Under the pieces are notes generated by a model. That model made no database searches and had not been told where the DNA came from. It saw only the letters and a list, made by a program, of their open reading frames with translations. From Polyangium fumosum (GTDB taxonomy: Bacteria; Myxococcota_A; Polyangia; Polyangiales; Polyangiaceae), in assembly GCF_005144585.1 (NCBI RefSeq), contig NZ_SSMQ01000077.1, positions 1 to 59,478 of the forward strand: a stretch of 59,478 nucleotides of DNA, read 5' to 3'. The first letter of the stretch is position 1. Each line of letters opens with the position of its first letter. The translations under genes were made by a program, and so were the position numbers. This document shows, piece by piece, positions 1 to 7,208 of this stretch.

Positions 1-1
1 C

Positions 2-94
2 CCCGGCTCCGTCACCATCAGTCGCGGCCTGGAACGCCTAGCTCCCGCAGCAGAGATGCTGCGCGTCCTCAGGGAGAATGGGCTCGTAAGATGA
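2..94 (+). CDS. C-terminal end of an unidentified gene cut by the window edge
   Basis: Reading from base 2, thirty codons stay open and end at a TGA at 92-94. The translation (PGSVTISRGLERLAPAAEM and so on, ending ENGLVR) is amphipathic and protein-like. Only the tail is visible, so the product cannot be named. The TISRGLERL pattern loosely recalls transposase C-termini, but that is a guess. A structured intergenic repeat follows directly. Confidence 0.45.
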   Translation, partial: PGSVTISRGLERLAPAAEMLRVLRENGLVR

Positions 95-103
95 GACCAG
101 TGC

Positions 104-177
104 TCAGGGCCGTGCCTGGTCCGGGGTGAAGGGGGCGGACAGCCCCCTTCTCGGGGTCCGGGGTGGAAACCCCGGCG
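104..177 (+). repeat. Dispersed GC-rich hairpin repeat (family A), copy 1
   Basis: The stretch holds successive small hairpins: a GGCCGTGCC/CCTGGTCC block, GGGGGCGGACAGCCCCC, and a GGTCCGGGG...CCCCGG block. The same blocks in the same order recur at 8608-8742 and 52962-53068, and inverted at 8405-8530. It lies between the tail of the preceding gene and the stop codon of the convergent lipoprotein gene, so it may act as a bidirectional terminator. Confidence 0.6.
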
Positions 178-1014
178 CTACGGCTTCACGAACTTCAGCA
201 CGAACCGATCGCTCGTCCCGCGCTGCTCGCCTGCCTTCATGGGCGAGGCGTTCCAGTCGCGCGTATCCTTCTCGTTGCGCAGGAAATTCCCTTCGCTGGC
301 GAGCTTGAAGCCGGCGCGCTCCACCTCTTCGCGCAGCACCTTCTCCTCGATTCGGTGCGTCGTCTGCGCCTCGGACGTGCCGCTGCCGGCCTTCGCGCTG
401 TGGTCGACGATCCCGTAGACCCCGCCGGAGCGCAGGGCGTTGAAGATGGCCTTGTTCATCTGGTCGCGGTCCGTCTTCATCCAGACCGTGTCGTGATAGA
501 AAAGCACCATCACCACCGCGTCGAGATCCTTTGCCTCGGGCGGCAGCGGGGTGTCGAACTCGCGGTCCACGCGGACCACGTTTTTCATGATGGGCTTCTG
601 GAGACGCTCGGCCCAGGGCTTTTCTGCGAACCGCTCCAGGATGAACTTGGAGTTGCTCGCGTACACCTTGCCGGTCTCTCCGACGACCCGGGCCAGGAGC
701 TCGGCTGTGTAGCCTCCGCCGGCCGCGATCTCGGCGACCTTCATTCCGGGGCGGATGTCGAGGAAGGCGAGCAGCTCGGCGGGCTTGCGACCTGCGTCGA
801 GGGCGCGATCTGCCTCGGCGCGGTCGGGCGCGGCGACGACGGCCGCGATCGCCTCGGGGATGCTCCCGCTCTCGGCTGGCTTCTCGGCCGTGGGCGCTGA
901 GACGGCTTGCGGGGACTCCTCGGCCTTGACCGCCTCTGCGGCTGGCTGCGAGGCGCCGCAGGCGGCGGCGAGGGCGACGAAGGGCAGGAGCACGAGTCCA
1001 GAAAGGAGACGCAT
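178..1014 (-). CDS. Lipoprotein-anchored class I SAM-dependent methyltransferase-like protein
   Basis: The 278-residue product starts MRLLSGLVLLPF and has a lipobox ending at Cys19, so it is probably a lipoprotein. An Ala/Glu-rich linker follows. The catalytic-type domain begins near residue 75 with RPGMKVAEIAAGGGYTAELL, a SAM-binding glycine loop (E-x-A-x-G-G-G). The domain resembles the predicted extracytoplasmic methyltransferases of the COG4798 type; the substrate is unknown. The open frame continues upstream to 1617, but that part is antisense to the DUF3025 gene, so the ATG at 1014 before the signal peptide was chosen. It is divergent from the DUF3025 gene with about 50 bases between them. 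Confidence 0.8.
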   Translation of the reverse strand: MRLLSGLVLLPFVALAAACGASQPAAEAVKAEESPQAVSAPTAEKPAESGSIPEAIAAVVAAPDRAEADRALDAGRKPAELLAFLDIRPGMKVAEIAAGGGYTAELLARVVGETGKVYASNSKFILERFAEKPWAERLQKPIMKNVVRVDREFDTPLPPEAKDLDAVVMVLFYHDTVWMKTDRDQMNKAIFNALRSGGVYGIVDHSAKAGSGTSEAQTTHRIEEKVLREEVERAGFKLASEGNFLRNEKDTRDWNASPMKAGEQRGTSDRFVLKFVKP

Positions 1015-1062
1015 GCGGCGCACGCTAGCGCGGATGCCGCGCGGCGGTCTACCCTGGGGCCC

Positions 1063-1872
1063 GTGATCGCCTGGGATTCGCGGTTCTTCCGGAAAAGCTC
1101 CCTCTACTGGCCCCTCCAGGACGTGGCGGCGCGCTTCGAGGGCGCGCTCGAATGGCCGGCGGTCGAGGCTGTGGACGAGGCTCTCTCCGAGGCCGCGGGC
1201 GTTCGCTTTCGCCTCCAGCCGCCGCGGCCCCGTCGTCGCCGCCGCCGCAGGCCGGTCGACCCTTCCTCGCTTTACGACGCTCGTATCCATGTCGAGGGGT
1301 GGGTGCCGACGCGCCCTTCGAACTGGCACGATTTCATGAATGCGCTTGTATGGGCCACGTTTCCGGCGGGCAAGCGTGCGCTGCATGCGCGGCAGCACCG
1401 GACGGTCGCGGCGCGGCTCGGGGATGCGCCGAAGGCGCTGCCGGATCGGCGCACGCGTGAGCAGGATGGGCTCGCGATGCTCGACGAGGGCAGCTTGCTC
1501 CTGCTCGCCGTCGAGGGACGTGTCTCTGCCATCACGGCGGCGCTCGAGGCGCGGGACACGTCGGCCGTGCAAAACGAAATGGCGGAAGGGAGCGCGCTTG
1601 CCCTCGTCTTTGGCCATGCGCTGTACGAGAGCCTCTTGCCGGAGGAGCGCCGGTCGATATGGGCGATGGTGGCCTTGCTCCCCTGCCCTGGGCCTTTGCC
1701 GACCGAGCGCCGTGCGTGCATCCGGCTCGCGGATGCGCGCCTCGCGGAGCTCATCACGACCCCGGGGACCTTCTCGCAGCCGGAGACGTTCCGGAGCTTG
1801 CCGCTCGACGAGCGGGTGCTTTGTGGGGGATCAGTTCTTCGACGCGAGCCAGGCGGCGAGCTCTTCGGGTGA
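1063..1872 (+). CDS. DUF3025 family protein
   Basis: The 269-residue product begins at a GTG. Around residues 87-107 it carries NWHDFMNALVWATFPAGKRA, the signature of the DUF3025 family, whose function is unknown. A basic PRPRRRRRRRPV run lies near residue 50. Its last 18 codons read into the 990-bp duplicated unit that carries the next, convergent gene: the tail (residues after LPLDERV) is the antisense of that gene's 3' end, and the two genes overlap by 42 bases. Either the duplication supplied a new stop codon or the natural end lies here by chance. Confidence 0.75.
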   Translation: MIAWDSRFFRKSSLYWPLQDVAARFEGALEWPAVEAVDEALSEAAGVRFRLQPPRPRRRRRRRPVDPSSLYDARIHVEGWVPTRPSNWHDFMNALVWATFPAGKRALHARQHRTVAARLGDAPKALPDRRTREQDGLAMLDEGSLLLLAVEGRVSAITAALEARDTSAVQNEMAEGSALALVFGHALYESLLPEERRSIWAMVALLPCPGPLPTERRACIRLADARLAELITTPGTFSQPETFRSLPLDERVLCGGSVLRREPGGELFG

Positions 1873-2763
1873 CAGATCGAGCACGAGGTCGCCGACCTGT
1901 TCGGCGCCGATCTCGCGCACCCGTTCGGCGAGGCGAGCGCGCTCGTCTGCGCACAGGCGCTGCGCGAGCCTTCGTTCGAGCTGGCGCACGAGCAGCCGGA
2001 GCTCGCCTTCGAGGAGGCCCTCGGCGTGTCCTTCGGCGAGCCCTTCGGCGTGTCCTGCGGCGAGCCCTTCGGCGTGTCCTTCGGCAAAAAACTTACGACC
2101 GAGGTCACTTTGGGGTCGGTAGTTCTTCAACATGAGCGCCTCGATGGCCCTGCGTGCAGCCTCGCCCAGGGAGTATAGCACGACATCCATGTAAATCGCC
2201 TTGCGATCCGGGTCGGCGATGCCCGCGCTGCCTGCGATGGCGGCGATGGCGACGTCGAGCCCGACGTCGGTTCGTCCGTGCGCCATGGCGGAGAGCACGG
2301 CAAGCTCCGGTCGCTCGCGCGCGGCGGCCTCCTCGGTGACGACCGGGATGCCCTGCGGCCCGAGGACGAACGGGGTGAGGCGGGCCTCTCCCGGGCCGAG
2401 CACGATGGGCCGCGCCAGGCGCGCGGCGAGCGTGGCGTCGTGCGTGACGACGAGCAAGCACGCCGGGCAACGGTAGCGCGCCCGCGCGCCGACGACATAG
2501 GCCGGCCAAGCGAAGGATTTGTCCGGGTCCGCGGAGAGCTGGGCCTCGACGAGGATGACGAGGACGGCCTGTCCGTCGAGCAAGAGGACGAGCAAATCGG
2601 CGCGTAGCTCGCGTGGGATGACGTCGGCGATGTCGGCGGACTCGATCCGCGCCTCGGTGAAGGCCGGGAGCGAGACGGAGAAGACCTCCGCGAGCAGCTC
2701 GGCGGCGAGCACGGGGCGGTTGCGGAAGAGCTCGAGGATCGCCTCGTGCGGCAGAGAAGGCAC
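1831..2763 (-). CDS. Rpn-like PD-(D/E)XK nuclease-fold protein, copy 1
   Basis: The 310-residue product resembles a family common in actinobacteria and myxobacteria and related to Rpn/transposase_31 nucleases. Seen: the N-terminus PSLPHEAILELFRNRP; a nuclease-fold core with RADLLVLLLDGQAV then VILVEAQ, giving the D...E-x-Q arrangement; and a C-terminal run of AEGHAEGL units just before a helical tail, typical of the Rpn group. Known: Rpn proteins are DNA endonucleases linked to recombination and, in some cases, phage defence. The GTG start at 2763 was chosen because a good promoter ends about 7 bases upstream, which implies a leaderless mRNA. It is about 98% identical to the copy at 4245-5189. 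Confidence 0.75.
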   Translation of the reverse strand: MPSLPHEAILELFRNRPVLAAELLAEVFSVSLPAFTEARIESADIADVIPRELRADLLVLLLDGQAVLVILVEAQLSADPDKSFAWPAYVVGARARYRCPACLLVVTHDATLAARLARPIVLGPGEARLTPFVLGPQGIPVVTEEAAARERPELAVLSAMAHGRTDVGLDVAIAAIAGSAGIADPDRKAIYMDVVLYSLGEAARRAIEALMLKNYRPQSDLGRKFFAEGHAEGLAAGHAEGLAEGHAEGLLEGELRLLVRQLERRLAQRLCADERARLAERVREIGAEQVGDLVLDLSPEELAAWLASKN

Positions 2764-2769
2764 GCGCCC

Positions 2770-2798
2770 CGGATACGTTTGTCCGAGAAGGCGGTCAA
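2770..2798 (-). promoter_or_regulatory. Sigma70-like promoter of Rpn-like copy 1, probably leaderless
   Basis: Read on the minus strand, TTGACC (2798-2793) and TATCCG (2775-2770) are 17 bases apart. The expected start of transcription falls at or next to the GTG start codon at 2763. Confidence 0.45.
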
Positions 2799-2807
2799 GA
2801 AAAACCC

Positions 2808-3415
2808 ACCCTTCCCGCCCGCGACCCGCCGGACCTCCGCGCGCACCTCCGCGCACGCCGCCACCTGCCTGCACCCACGCCGAAACCAATGCCGCGGCCT
2901 TCGATCCGTCCCTGCATCCGCGTCGCGCGCACCTCCGCACGCCCTCCTGGGACCCCGCATCCGCGTCGAGAGCCCCTCCCCGCGCGCCGCCCCTCCGCGC
3001 ACCGGCGTCGACGGCTCCTCACCACCTCCCGAAGGCAGCAGGCACGCGCGTCGAGAGCTCCCTCGTGCACGTCCACCGGTCCGTGCATCCACGTCGAGAG
3101 CACCTCCGCGTGCCTCGAGGGCGCTTCGACGCGCGTCACGGGAACCTCCGCGCGTGCCACCTCTCCCTGCAGGGGCGTCGAGAGCACCTCCACGCGCCTG
3201 GACCTTCCCCGGGACCTCGTCCGCTCCATTCCGGAGCGCGCCCGCTCCATTCTGGTGCACCTCGCTCCCTCTTCGGTCGAGCCCCCGACCTCGATCGACG
3301 CGGATCCCGCGGCCCTGCGCCGCTCCTTCAGGCTGGCATTCCGCTTGCCATGCCTCCCGCCGGACCCGCGGCGCGGCATCCCGCCTGCGCTCCGTTCCAG
3401 CGAGGTGTTTCCGTC
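2808..3415. repeat. 600-bp gene-free stretch with a degenerate tandem repeat
   Basis: No convincing gene lies here. From about 2940 to 3210 the motif CGTCGAGAGCACCTCCGCG recurs in degenerate form (near 2963, 3043, 3086 and 3177), with variants such as GAGAGCCCCTCC and GAGAGCTCCCTC. All six frames are open only because of base composition. The repeat lies between the two duplicated Rpn units, ahead of the 3416 gene. Confidence 0.55.
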
Positions 3416-4207
3416 ATGCGAATCAGCACGTCCCCCCTCCGGTTCTCCCGAACCGAAAAAGCCACGATCGGCCGCAAGCTCCACGAGAACCTCCTCCTCC
3501 GCGCGGAGCACGGGCCGCCCGAGCCCGCGCTCGACGCGTTCGTGCCTCTGCTCGACGTGGTCGCGGCGCGCCTTTCCGCCCACGTGACCGGCAAGGTCGA
3601 GACGAGCGCCGCGCGCGCCGCCCATGCAAACCACGTCGAGGAGGCCGACGTGGAGGTCGATTCCTGCGCCCGCCACATCGAGGGGTTCCTTTACATCGAG
3701 GCCCACCGCCGCCGAGGGCCGTACGTGACCTCGGCACGCGCGCTCCACGCCGCCGCGTTTCCGACAGGTCGCAGCTTCCTCGACGATCACATCCCCGAGC
3801 AAAACGCGCAGGTCCGCGGGATCCTCACCGTCCTCCGCGCGCCGGAGCACGCGGCGACGCTGGTCGGAATCGCGTTTCCGATGGAATGGCTGGATCGGCT
3901 CGCCTCCGCGGTCGCGGCGAGTGATGCCGCCTTCGCGGAGCGGGCCGCGGCGCGAGGGAGCCTGGGGAAGCATGTGAGCCTCGGCCGAGACGCCGAGGCG
4001 GCGTGGGCCGATGTCGTGGGGCGGCTGCGCAAGTACGTCGCGAGCCGCGCGGCCGCGGGGGATGTCGAGCGCGAGAGCGAGGGGCGCGCTCTGCTCGCTC
4101 CGCTGACGGACGCGATCGCGCACGCCAAAGCGCTCGCGGCGGCGCGCGCCACGCGGCGGGGGAAGAAGGCGACGACGGAGACGGACGCCGCGTCAACGAC
4201 GGGCTGA
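3416..4207 (+). CDS. Unknown protein between the duplicated Rpn-like genes
   Basis: The 263-residue product is not recognised. It starts MRISTSPLRFSRTEKATIGRKL at an ATG preceded by GAGG, and has no signal peptide or membrane segment. It contains conserved-looking segments such as FLYIEAHRRRGPYVTSARAL and AFPTGRSFLDDHIPEQNAQ, followed by an alpha-helical, Ala/Arg-rich C-terminal half. The basic tail ends in RRGKKATTETDAAS. The upstream open frame back to 2519 crosses the antisense of the Rpn-like gene and the repeat region, so it was not used. The gene is bracketed by direct repeats and could be lost by recombination. Confidence 0.6.
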   Translation: MRISTSPLRFSRTEKATIGRKLHENLLLRAEHGPPEPALDAFVPLLDVVAARLSAHVTGKVETSAARAAHANHVEEADVEVDSCARHIEGFLYIEAHRRRGPYVTSARALHAAAFPTGRSFLDDHIPEQNAQVRGILTVLRAPEHAATLVGIAFPMEWLDRLASAVAASDAAFAERAAARGSLGKHVSLGRDAEAAWADVVGRLRKYVASRAAAGDVERESEGRALLAPLTDAIAHAKALAAARATRRGKKATTETDAASTTG

Positions 4208-4244
4208 GGTGTCCACACGACGCGCGGGGGGGCTTTGTGGGGGA

Positions 4245-5189
4245 TCAGTGCTTCGACGCGAGCCAGGCGGCGAGCTCTTCGGGGGACAGATCGAGCACGA
4301 GGTCCCCGACCTGCTCGGCGCCGATCTCGCGCACGCGCTCGGCGAGGCGAGCGCGCTCGTCGGCGCGCAGGCTCTGCGCGAGCCTCCGTTCGAGCTGGCG
4401 CAGGAGCAGCCGGAGCTCGCCTTCGAGGAGGCCCTCGGCGTGTCCTTCGGCGTGTCCTGCGGCGAGCCCTTCGGCGTGTCCTTCGGCGAGCCCTTCGGCG
4501 TGGCCCTCGGCAAAAAACTTACGACCGAGGTCACTTTGGGGTCGGTAGTTCTTCAACATGAGCGCCTCGATGGCCCTGCGTGCAGCCTCGCCCAGGGAGT
4601 ATAGCACGACATCCATGTAAATCGCCTTGCGATCCGGGTCGGCGATGCCCGCGCTGCCTGCGATGGCGGCGATGGCGACGTCGAGCCCGACGTCGGTTCG
4701 TCCGTGCGCCATGGCGGAGAGCACGGCAAGCTCCGGTCGTTCGTGCGCGGCGGCCTCCTCGGTGACGACCGGGATGCCCTGCGGCCCGAGGACGAACGGG
4801 GTGAGGCGGGCCTCTCCCGGGCCGAGCACGATGGGCCGCGCCAGGCGCGTGGCGAGCGTGGCGTCGTGCGTGACGACGAGCAAGCACGCCGGGCAACGGT
4901 AGCGCGCCCGCGCGCCGACGACATAGGCCGGCCAAGCGAAGGATTTGTCCGGGTCCGCGGAGAGCTGGGCCTCGACGAGGATGACGAGGACGGCCTGTCC
5001 GTCGAGCAAGAGGACGAGCAAATCGGCGCGTAGCTCGCGTGGGATGACGTCTGCGATGTCGGCGGACTCGATACGCGCTTCGGTGAAGGCCGGGAGGGAG
5101 ACGGAGAAGACCTCCGCGAGCAGCTCGGCGGCGAGCACGGGGCGGTTGCGGAAGAGCTCGAGGATCGCCTCGTGCGGCAGAGAAGGCAC
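4245..5189 (-). CDS. Rpn-like PD-(D/E)XK nuclease-fold protein, copy 2
   Basis: The 314-residue paralogue of the 1831-2763 gene differs at only about six positions (for example A to T in ATLATRLARP, R to H in AAAHERPEL, and a final His instead of Asn) and has one extra four-residue repeat unit. The D...E-x-Q core (RADLLVLLLDG then VILVEAQ) is intact, so it should be as active as copy 1. It is divergent from the TIR-like gene; the 153-bp gap contains its promoter. The few differences suggest a recent duplication or ongoing gene conversion. Confidence 0.75.
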   Translation of the reverse strand: MPSLPHEAILELFRNRPVLAAELLAEVFSVSLPAFTEARIESADIADVIPRELRADLLVLLLDGQAVLVILVEAQLSADPDKSFAWPAYVVGARARYRCPACLLVVTHDATLATRLARPIVLGPGEARLTPFVLGPQGIPVVTEEAAAHERPELAVLSAMAHGRTDVGLDVAIAAIAGSAGIADPDRKAIYMDVVLYSLGEAARRAIEALMLKNYRPQSDLGRKFFAEGHAEGLAEGHAEGLAAGHAEGHAEGLLEGELRLLLRQLERRLAQSLRADERARLAERVREIGAEQVGDLVLDLSPEELAAWLASKH

Positions 5190-5195
5190 GCGCCC

Positions 5196-5224
5196 CGGAT
5201 ACGTTTGTCCGGGAAGGCGGTCAA
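5196..5224 (-). promoter_or_regulatory. Sigma70-like promoter of Rpn-like copy 2
   Basis: The same TTGACC-17-TATCCG promoter as at 2770-2798 is duplicated with the gene. It directs minus-strand transcription beginning at about the GTG at 5189. Confidence 0.45.
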
Positions 5225-5342
5225 GAAAAACCCGTGCTCCGCGCCTCGCGTCCACGTTGACAGCCGGGCGCGGCTGGGCATCATGGGCACGTCCCCCCGA
5301 ACCCGTCCGCGCCTCCCTCCGAGGCCGGGAACGAGGATGCCC

Positions 5343-6326
5343 ATGTCGAATCGCCGCACCCGTATCTTCATCGGGGCCTCCCTCGAAGGGCTGCCCGTGG
5401 CCCGCGAGCTCAAGCGTGGTCTCGCCGAGGAGGCCGATTGCACCATCTGGGCGCAAGGCGCGTTCTCCCTCGAGAAGCTTTGCCAGGCCTCGCCCGCCAT
5501 CGAGTACGCCCTGCTCGTGCTCGGTCCCGCCGAGCTTTCGAGCGAGGCCGCCGCGGGGCGGAATCGGCCCCGCGACAGCGTCCTCTTCCAGATCGGCCTG
5601 TTCGCAGGGCTCCTCGGCCGCAGCCGCATGCTCCTCGTCCATTCACGGGACGTCCCCCTCGACCTCCCCCCGGACCTCGCAGGCCTCCGGACCGCGACGT
5701 TCTCGGACGCCGGCAACCTCGAATTGGCGCTCGCGCCGGTCCTGTCGCTCCTCCGCGGCGGGCTCGAAGGGCGCACCGCGCGCCTCGCAAGGCTGAGCCG
5801 CCCGAAGGACACGGCGAGCGCGTCGCCGAAGAAGGCCGAGGCCCCGCCCAAGGACGGGGCCCTCGACACGCGGGCGCTGATCGAGCGGGCCTTCGAGGCC
5901 GAGGACAAGCCGGGCGAGTCGATCGATCCCGACCTCGTCGAGGGGCTCTGGCGGGACGAGACGGACGATACCTCCCTCGTCGTGCGGATGATCGGCGGCG
6001 AGATGCGCGCGCCGTATGCGTTCCGCGGCGCGACCCGGCTCACCGGCGAGTTTTTCGGATGGAAGCTCCACGAGGGCGTGCTCGCCGGCCATTTTCGCTG
6101 GGTGCAGCAGGGCATCGAGGGCCGGATCGTGCTGCGGATGATCGGGCTCGATCGGCTGGAGGGCGTATGGTTTTTCGGGTGGTCCGACCGCGAGATGCAG
6201 CCCGAGATCCTGGCGCGCGTCGCGCATCCCATTCGCCTCGTGCGCCAGCGCGCCCCGCGCGAGTTGCCTCCCTGGTCGGAGGAGTTTTTCCGCGCCGCCG
6301 AGCTCGTGGCCAACGTGAAGCATTGA
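5343..6326 (+). CDS. TIR-like (CAP12-type) nucleotide-binding domain protein
   Basis: The 327-residue product has two parts. Residues 1-130 start SNRRTRIFIGASLEGLPVA and continue to RPRDSVLFQIGLFAGLLGRS, the layout of the TIR-like domain (Pfam TIR-like, as in CAP12/Pycsar effectors). Known: related domains cleave NAD during anti-phage responses. Odd: family members usually have Glu in the FELG segment where this protein has Gln (FQIG), so NADase activity is doubtful. After a Lys/Ala/Pro linker, residues 190-310 form a beta-rich domain (GLWRDETDDTSLVVRMIGGE, LTGEFFGWKL, LEGVWFFGW). The second ATG was chosen because GAGG lies 7 bases upstream. A defence or signalling role is inference. Confidence 0.7.
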   Translation: MSNRRTRIFIGASLEGLPVARELKRGLAEEADCTIWAQGAFSLEKLCQASPAIEYALLVLGPAELSSEAAAGRNRPRDSVLFQIGLFAGLLGRSRMLLVHSRDVPLDLPPDLAGLRTATFSDAGNLELALAPVLSLLRGGLEGRTARLARLSRPKDTASASPKKAEAPPKDGALDTRALIERAFEAEDKPGESIDPDLVEGLWRDETDDTSLVVRMIGGEMRAPYAFRGATRLTGEFFGWKLHEGVLAGHFRWVQQGIEGRIVLRMIGLDRLEGVWFFGWSDREMQPEILARVAHPIRLVRQRAPRELPPWSEEFFRAAELVANVKH

Positions 6327-6509
6327 GACGGACCACCGCGGCGCGTCATCCGCAGGGTGGGATGCGCGTGTGCGGGAGCGATGTTCGTCGGAGGACAAGC
6401 CCCTCCCCCCGATTTCTGGAGAAAGCGGTCGAGGTGGCGTGGACGTTTGCAGGGCCCTTGACCCGGCGCACGAGCGCGTTCTACCTTCGTAGGTTCGAGG
6501 AGGTTCACA

Positions 6510-7133
6510 ATGAAGCAGGACAGCCGATCGGGTTCACGGGCTTCTTGGGGTCGCATGGGCGCAGCGATGTGCGCGGGTGCGATTGCGGCGACCGCGTTGG
6601 GTGCCGCGAAGCCCGCCGAGGGTGGACATCCCGGTGGTGGACTTCCCCAAGGCGGGGTTCCCGCCGCGTTGCAGCGCCTCGTCGACGAGGCGGAGATCGA
6701 GAAGCTGACCTACTGTTATGCCGAGGCGACCGACACCATCGGGCGCGGCGATCTCGAAGGTGGGCGGAGCCGTTACCTGCAATGCTTCACGCAAAACGCC
6801 GTCGTCGCGGCCTATTATCCCGGCGACGACCCGAACGGCCCCCCCAGCCTGATCTCCGGTCCGTCCGCGTGGGCGGACGTCGCAAAGAACGAGTTCGACA
6901 CGGCGGGGTACACCTCGACGCAGCACCTGAACGGCAACGTGGTCATCAATGTGCAAGGCAACACGGGGACGATGAAGACGTACCTCCAGGCGACGCACGT
7001 CCTCGAAGCGAACAGCTCCGTCGAAGTCGCGCACGGGTGGTACGACGATATCGTCGTTCGCACCCCGCACGGCTGGAAGATCGCCAAGCGCACGCTGCAC
7101 CTCCAGACGTTCCTGCGCGTCGAATCGCCCTGA
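6510..7133 (+). CDS. Exported SnoaL/NTF2-like protein
   Basis: The 207-residue product has an excellent ribosome site (GAGGAGG, 6 bases before ATG). The N-terminus has Arg residues followed by an Ala/Gly-rich hydrophobic stretch (GRMGAAMCAGAIAATALGA), so it is probably exported. The mature part has the SnoaL-like cone fold pattern: EIEKLTYCYAEATDTIGRGD, then YLQCFTQNAVV, and a terminal strand GWKIAKRTLHLQTFL. These domains bind small hydrophobic molecules or act as isomerases/hydrolases; no function can be assigned. It stands alone, 75 bp before the PAS gene. Confidence 0.7.
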   Translation: MKQDSRSGSRASWGRMGAAMCAGAIAATALGAAKPAEGGHPGGGLPQGGVPAALQRLVDEAEIEKLTYCYAEATDTIGRGDLEGGRSRYLQCFTQNAVVAAYYPGDDPNGPPSLISGPSAWADVAKNEFDTAGYTSTQHLNGNVVINVQGNTGTMKTYLQATHVLEANSSVEVAHGWYDDIVVRTPHGWKIAKRTLHLQTFLRVESP

Positions 7134-7208
7134 CGAAGGAAAGCCCCGGGGGGGGCGGGTCGCTGCGAGACAGCAGGCCACGCAGCGCATTGACGAGGGT
7201 TCCCTTGC

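Larger units (their letters stand above)
1818..2807. repeat. Direct duplication, unit 1 (990 bp, carries Rpn-like gene and promoter)
   Basis: This stretch is almost identical to 4232-5233. The match starts at GCTTTGTGGGGGATCAG and ends at the run AAGAAAAACCC. The second unit is 12 bp longer, because it has four more codons of the AEGH/AEGL repeat. Both units contain the whole Rpn-like gene plus about 45 bp upstream. Recombination between them would delete the gene at 3416-4207. Confidence 0.9.
4232..5233. repeat. Direct duplication, unit 2 (1002 bp)
   Basis: This is the second copy of the unit at 1818-2807. Differences are a handful of point changes plus a 12-bp expansion in the AEGH-type repeat. 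Identity stops abruptly at both ends. Confidence 0.9.

Noticed and set aside
2519-3415. Extended N-terminus for the unknown gene at 3416
   Set aside because: The extension crosses the antisense of the Rpn-like gene and the repeat region and lacks a ribosome site.
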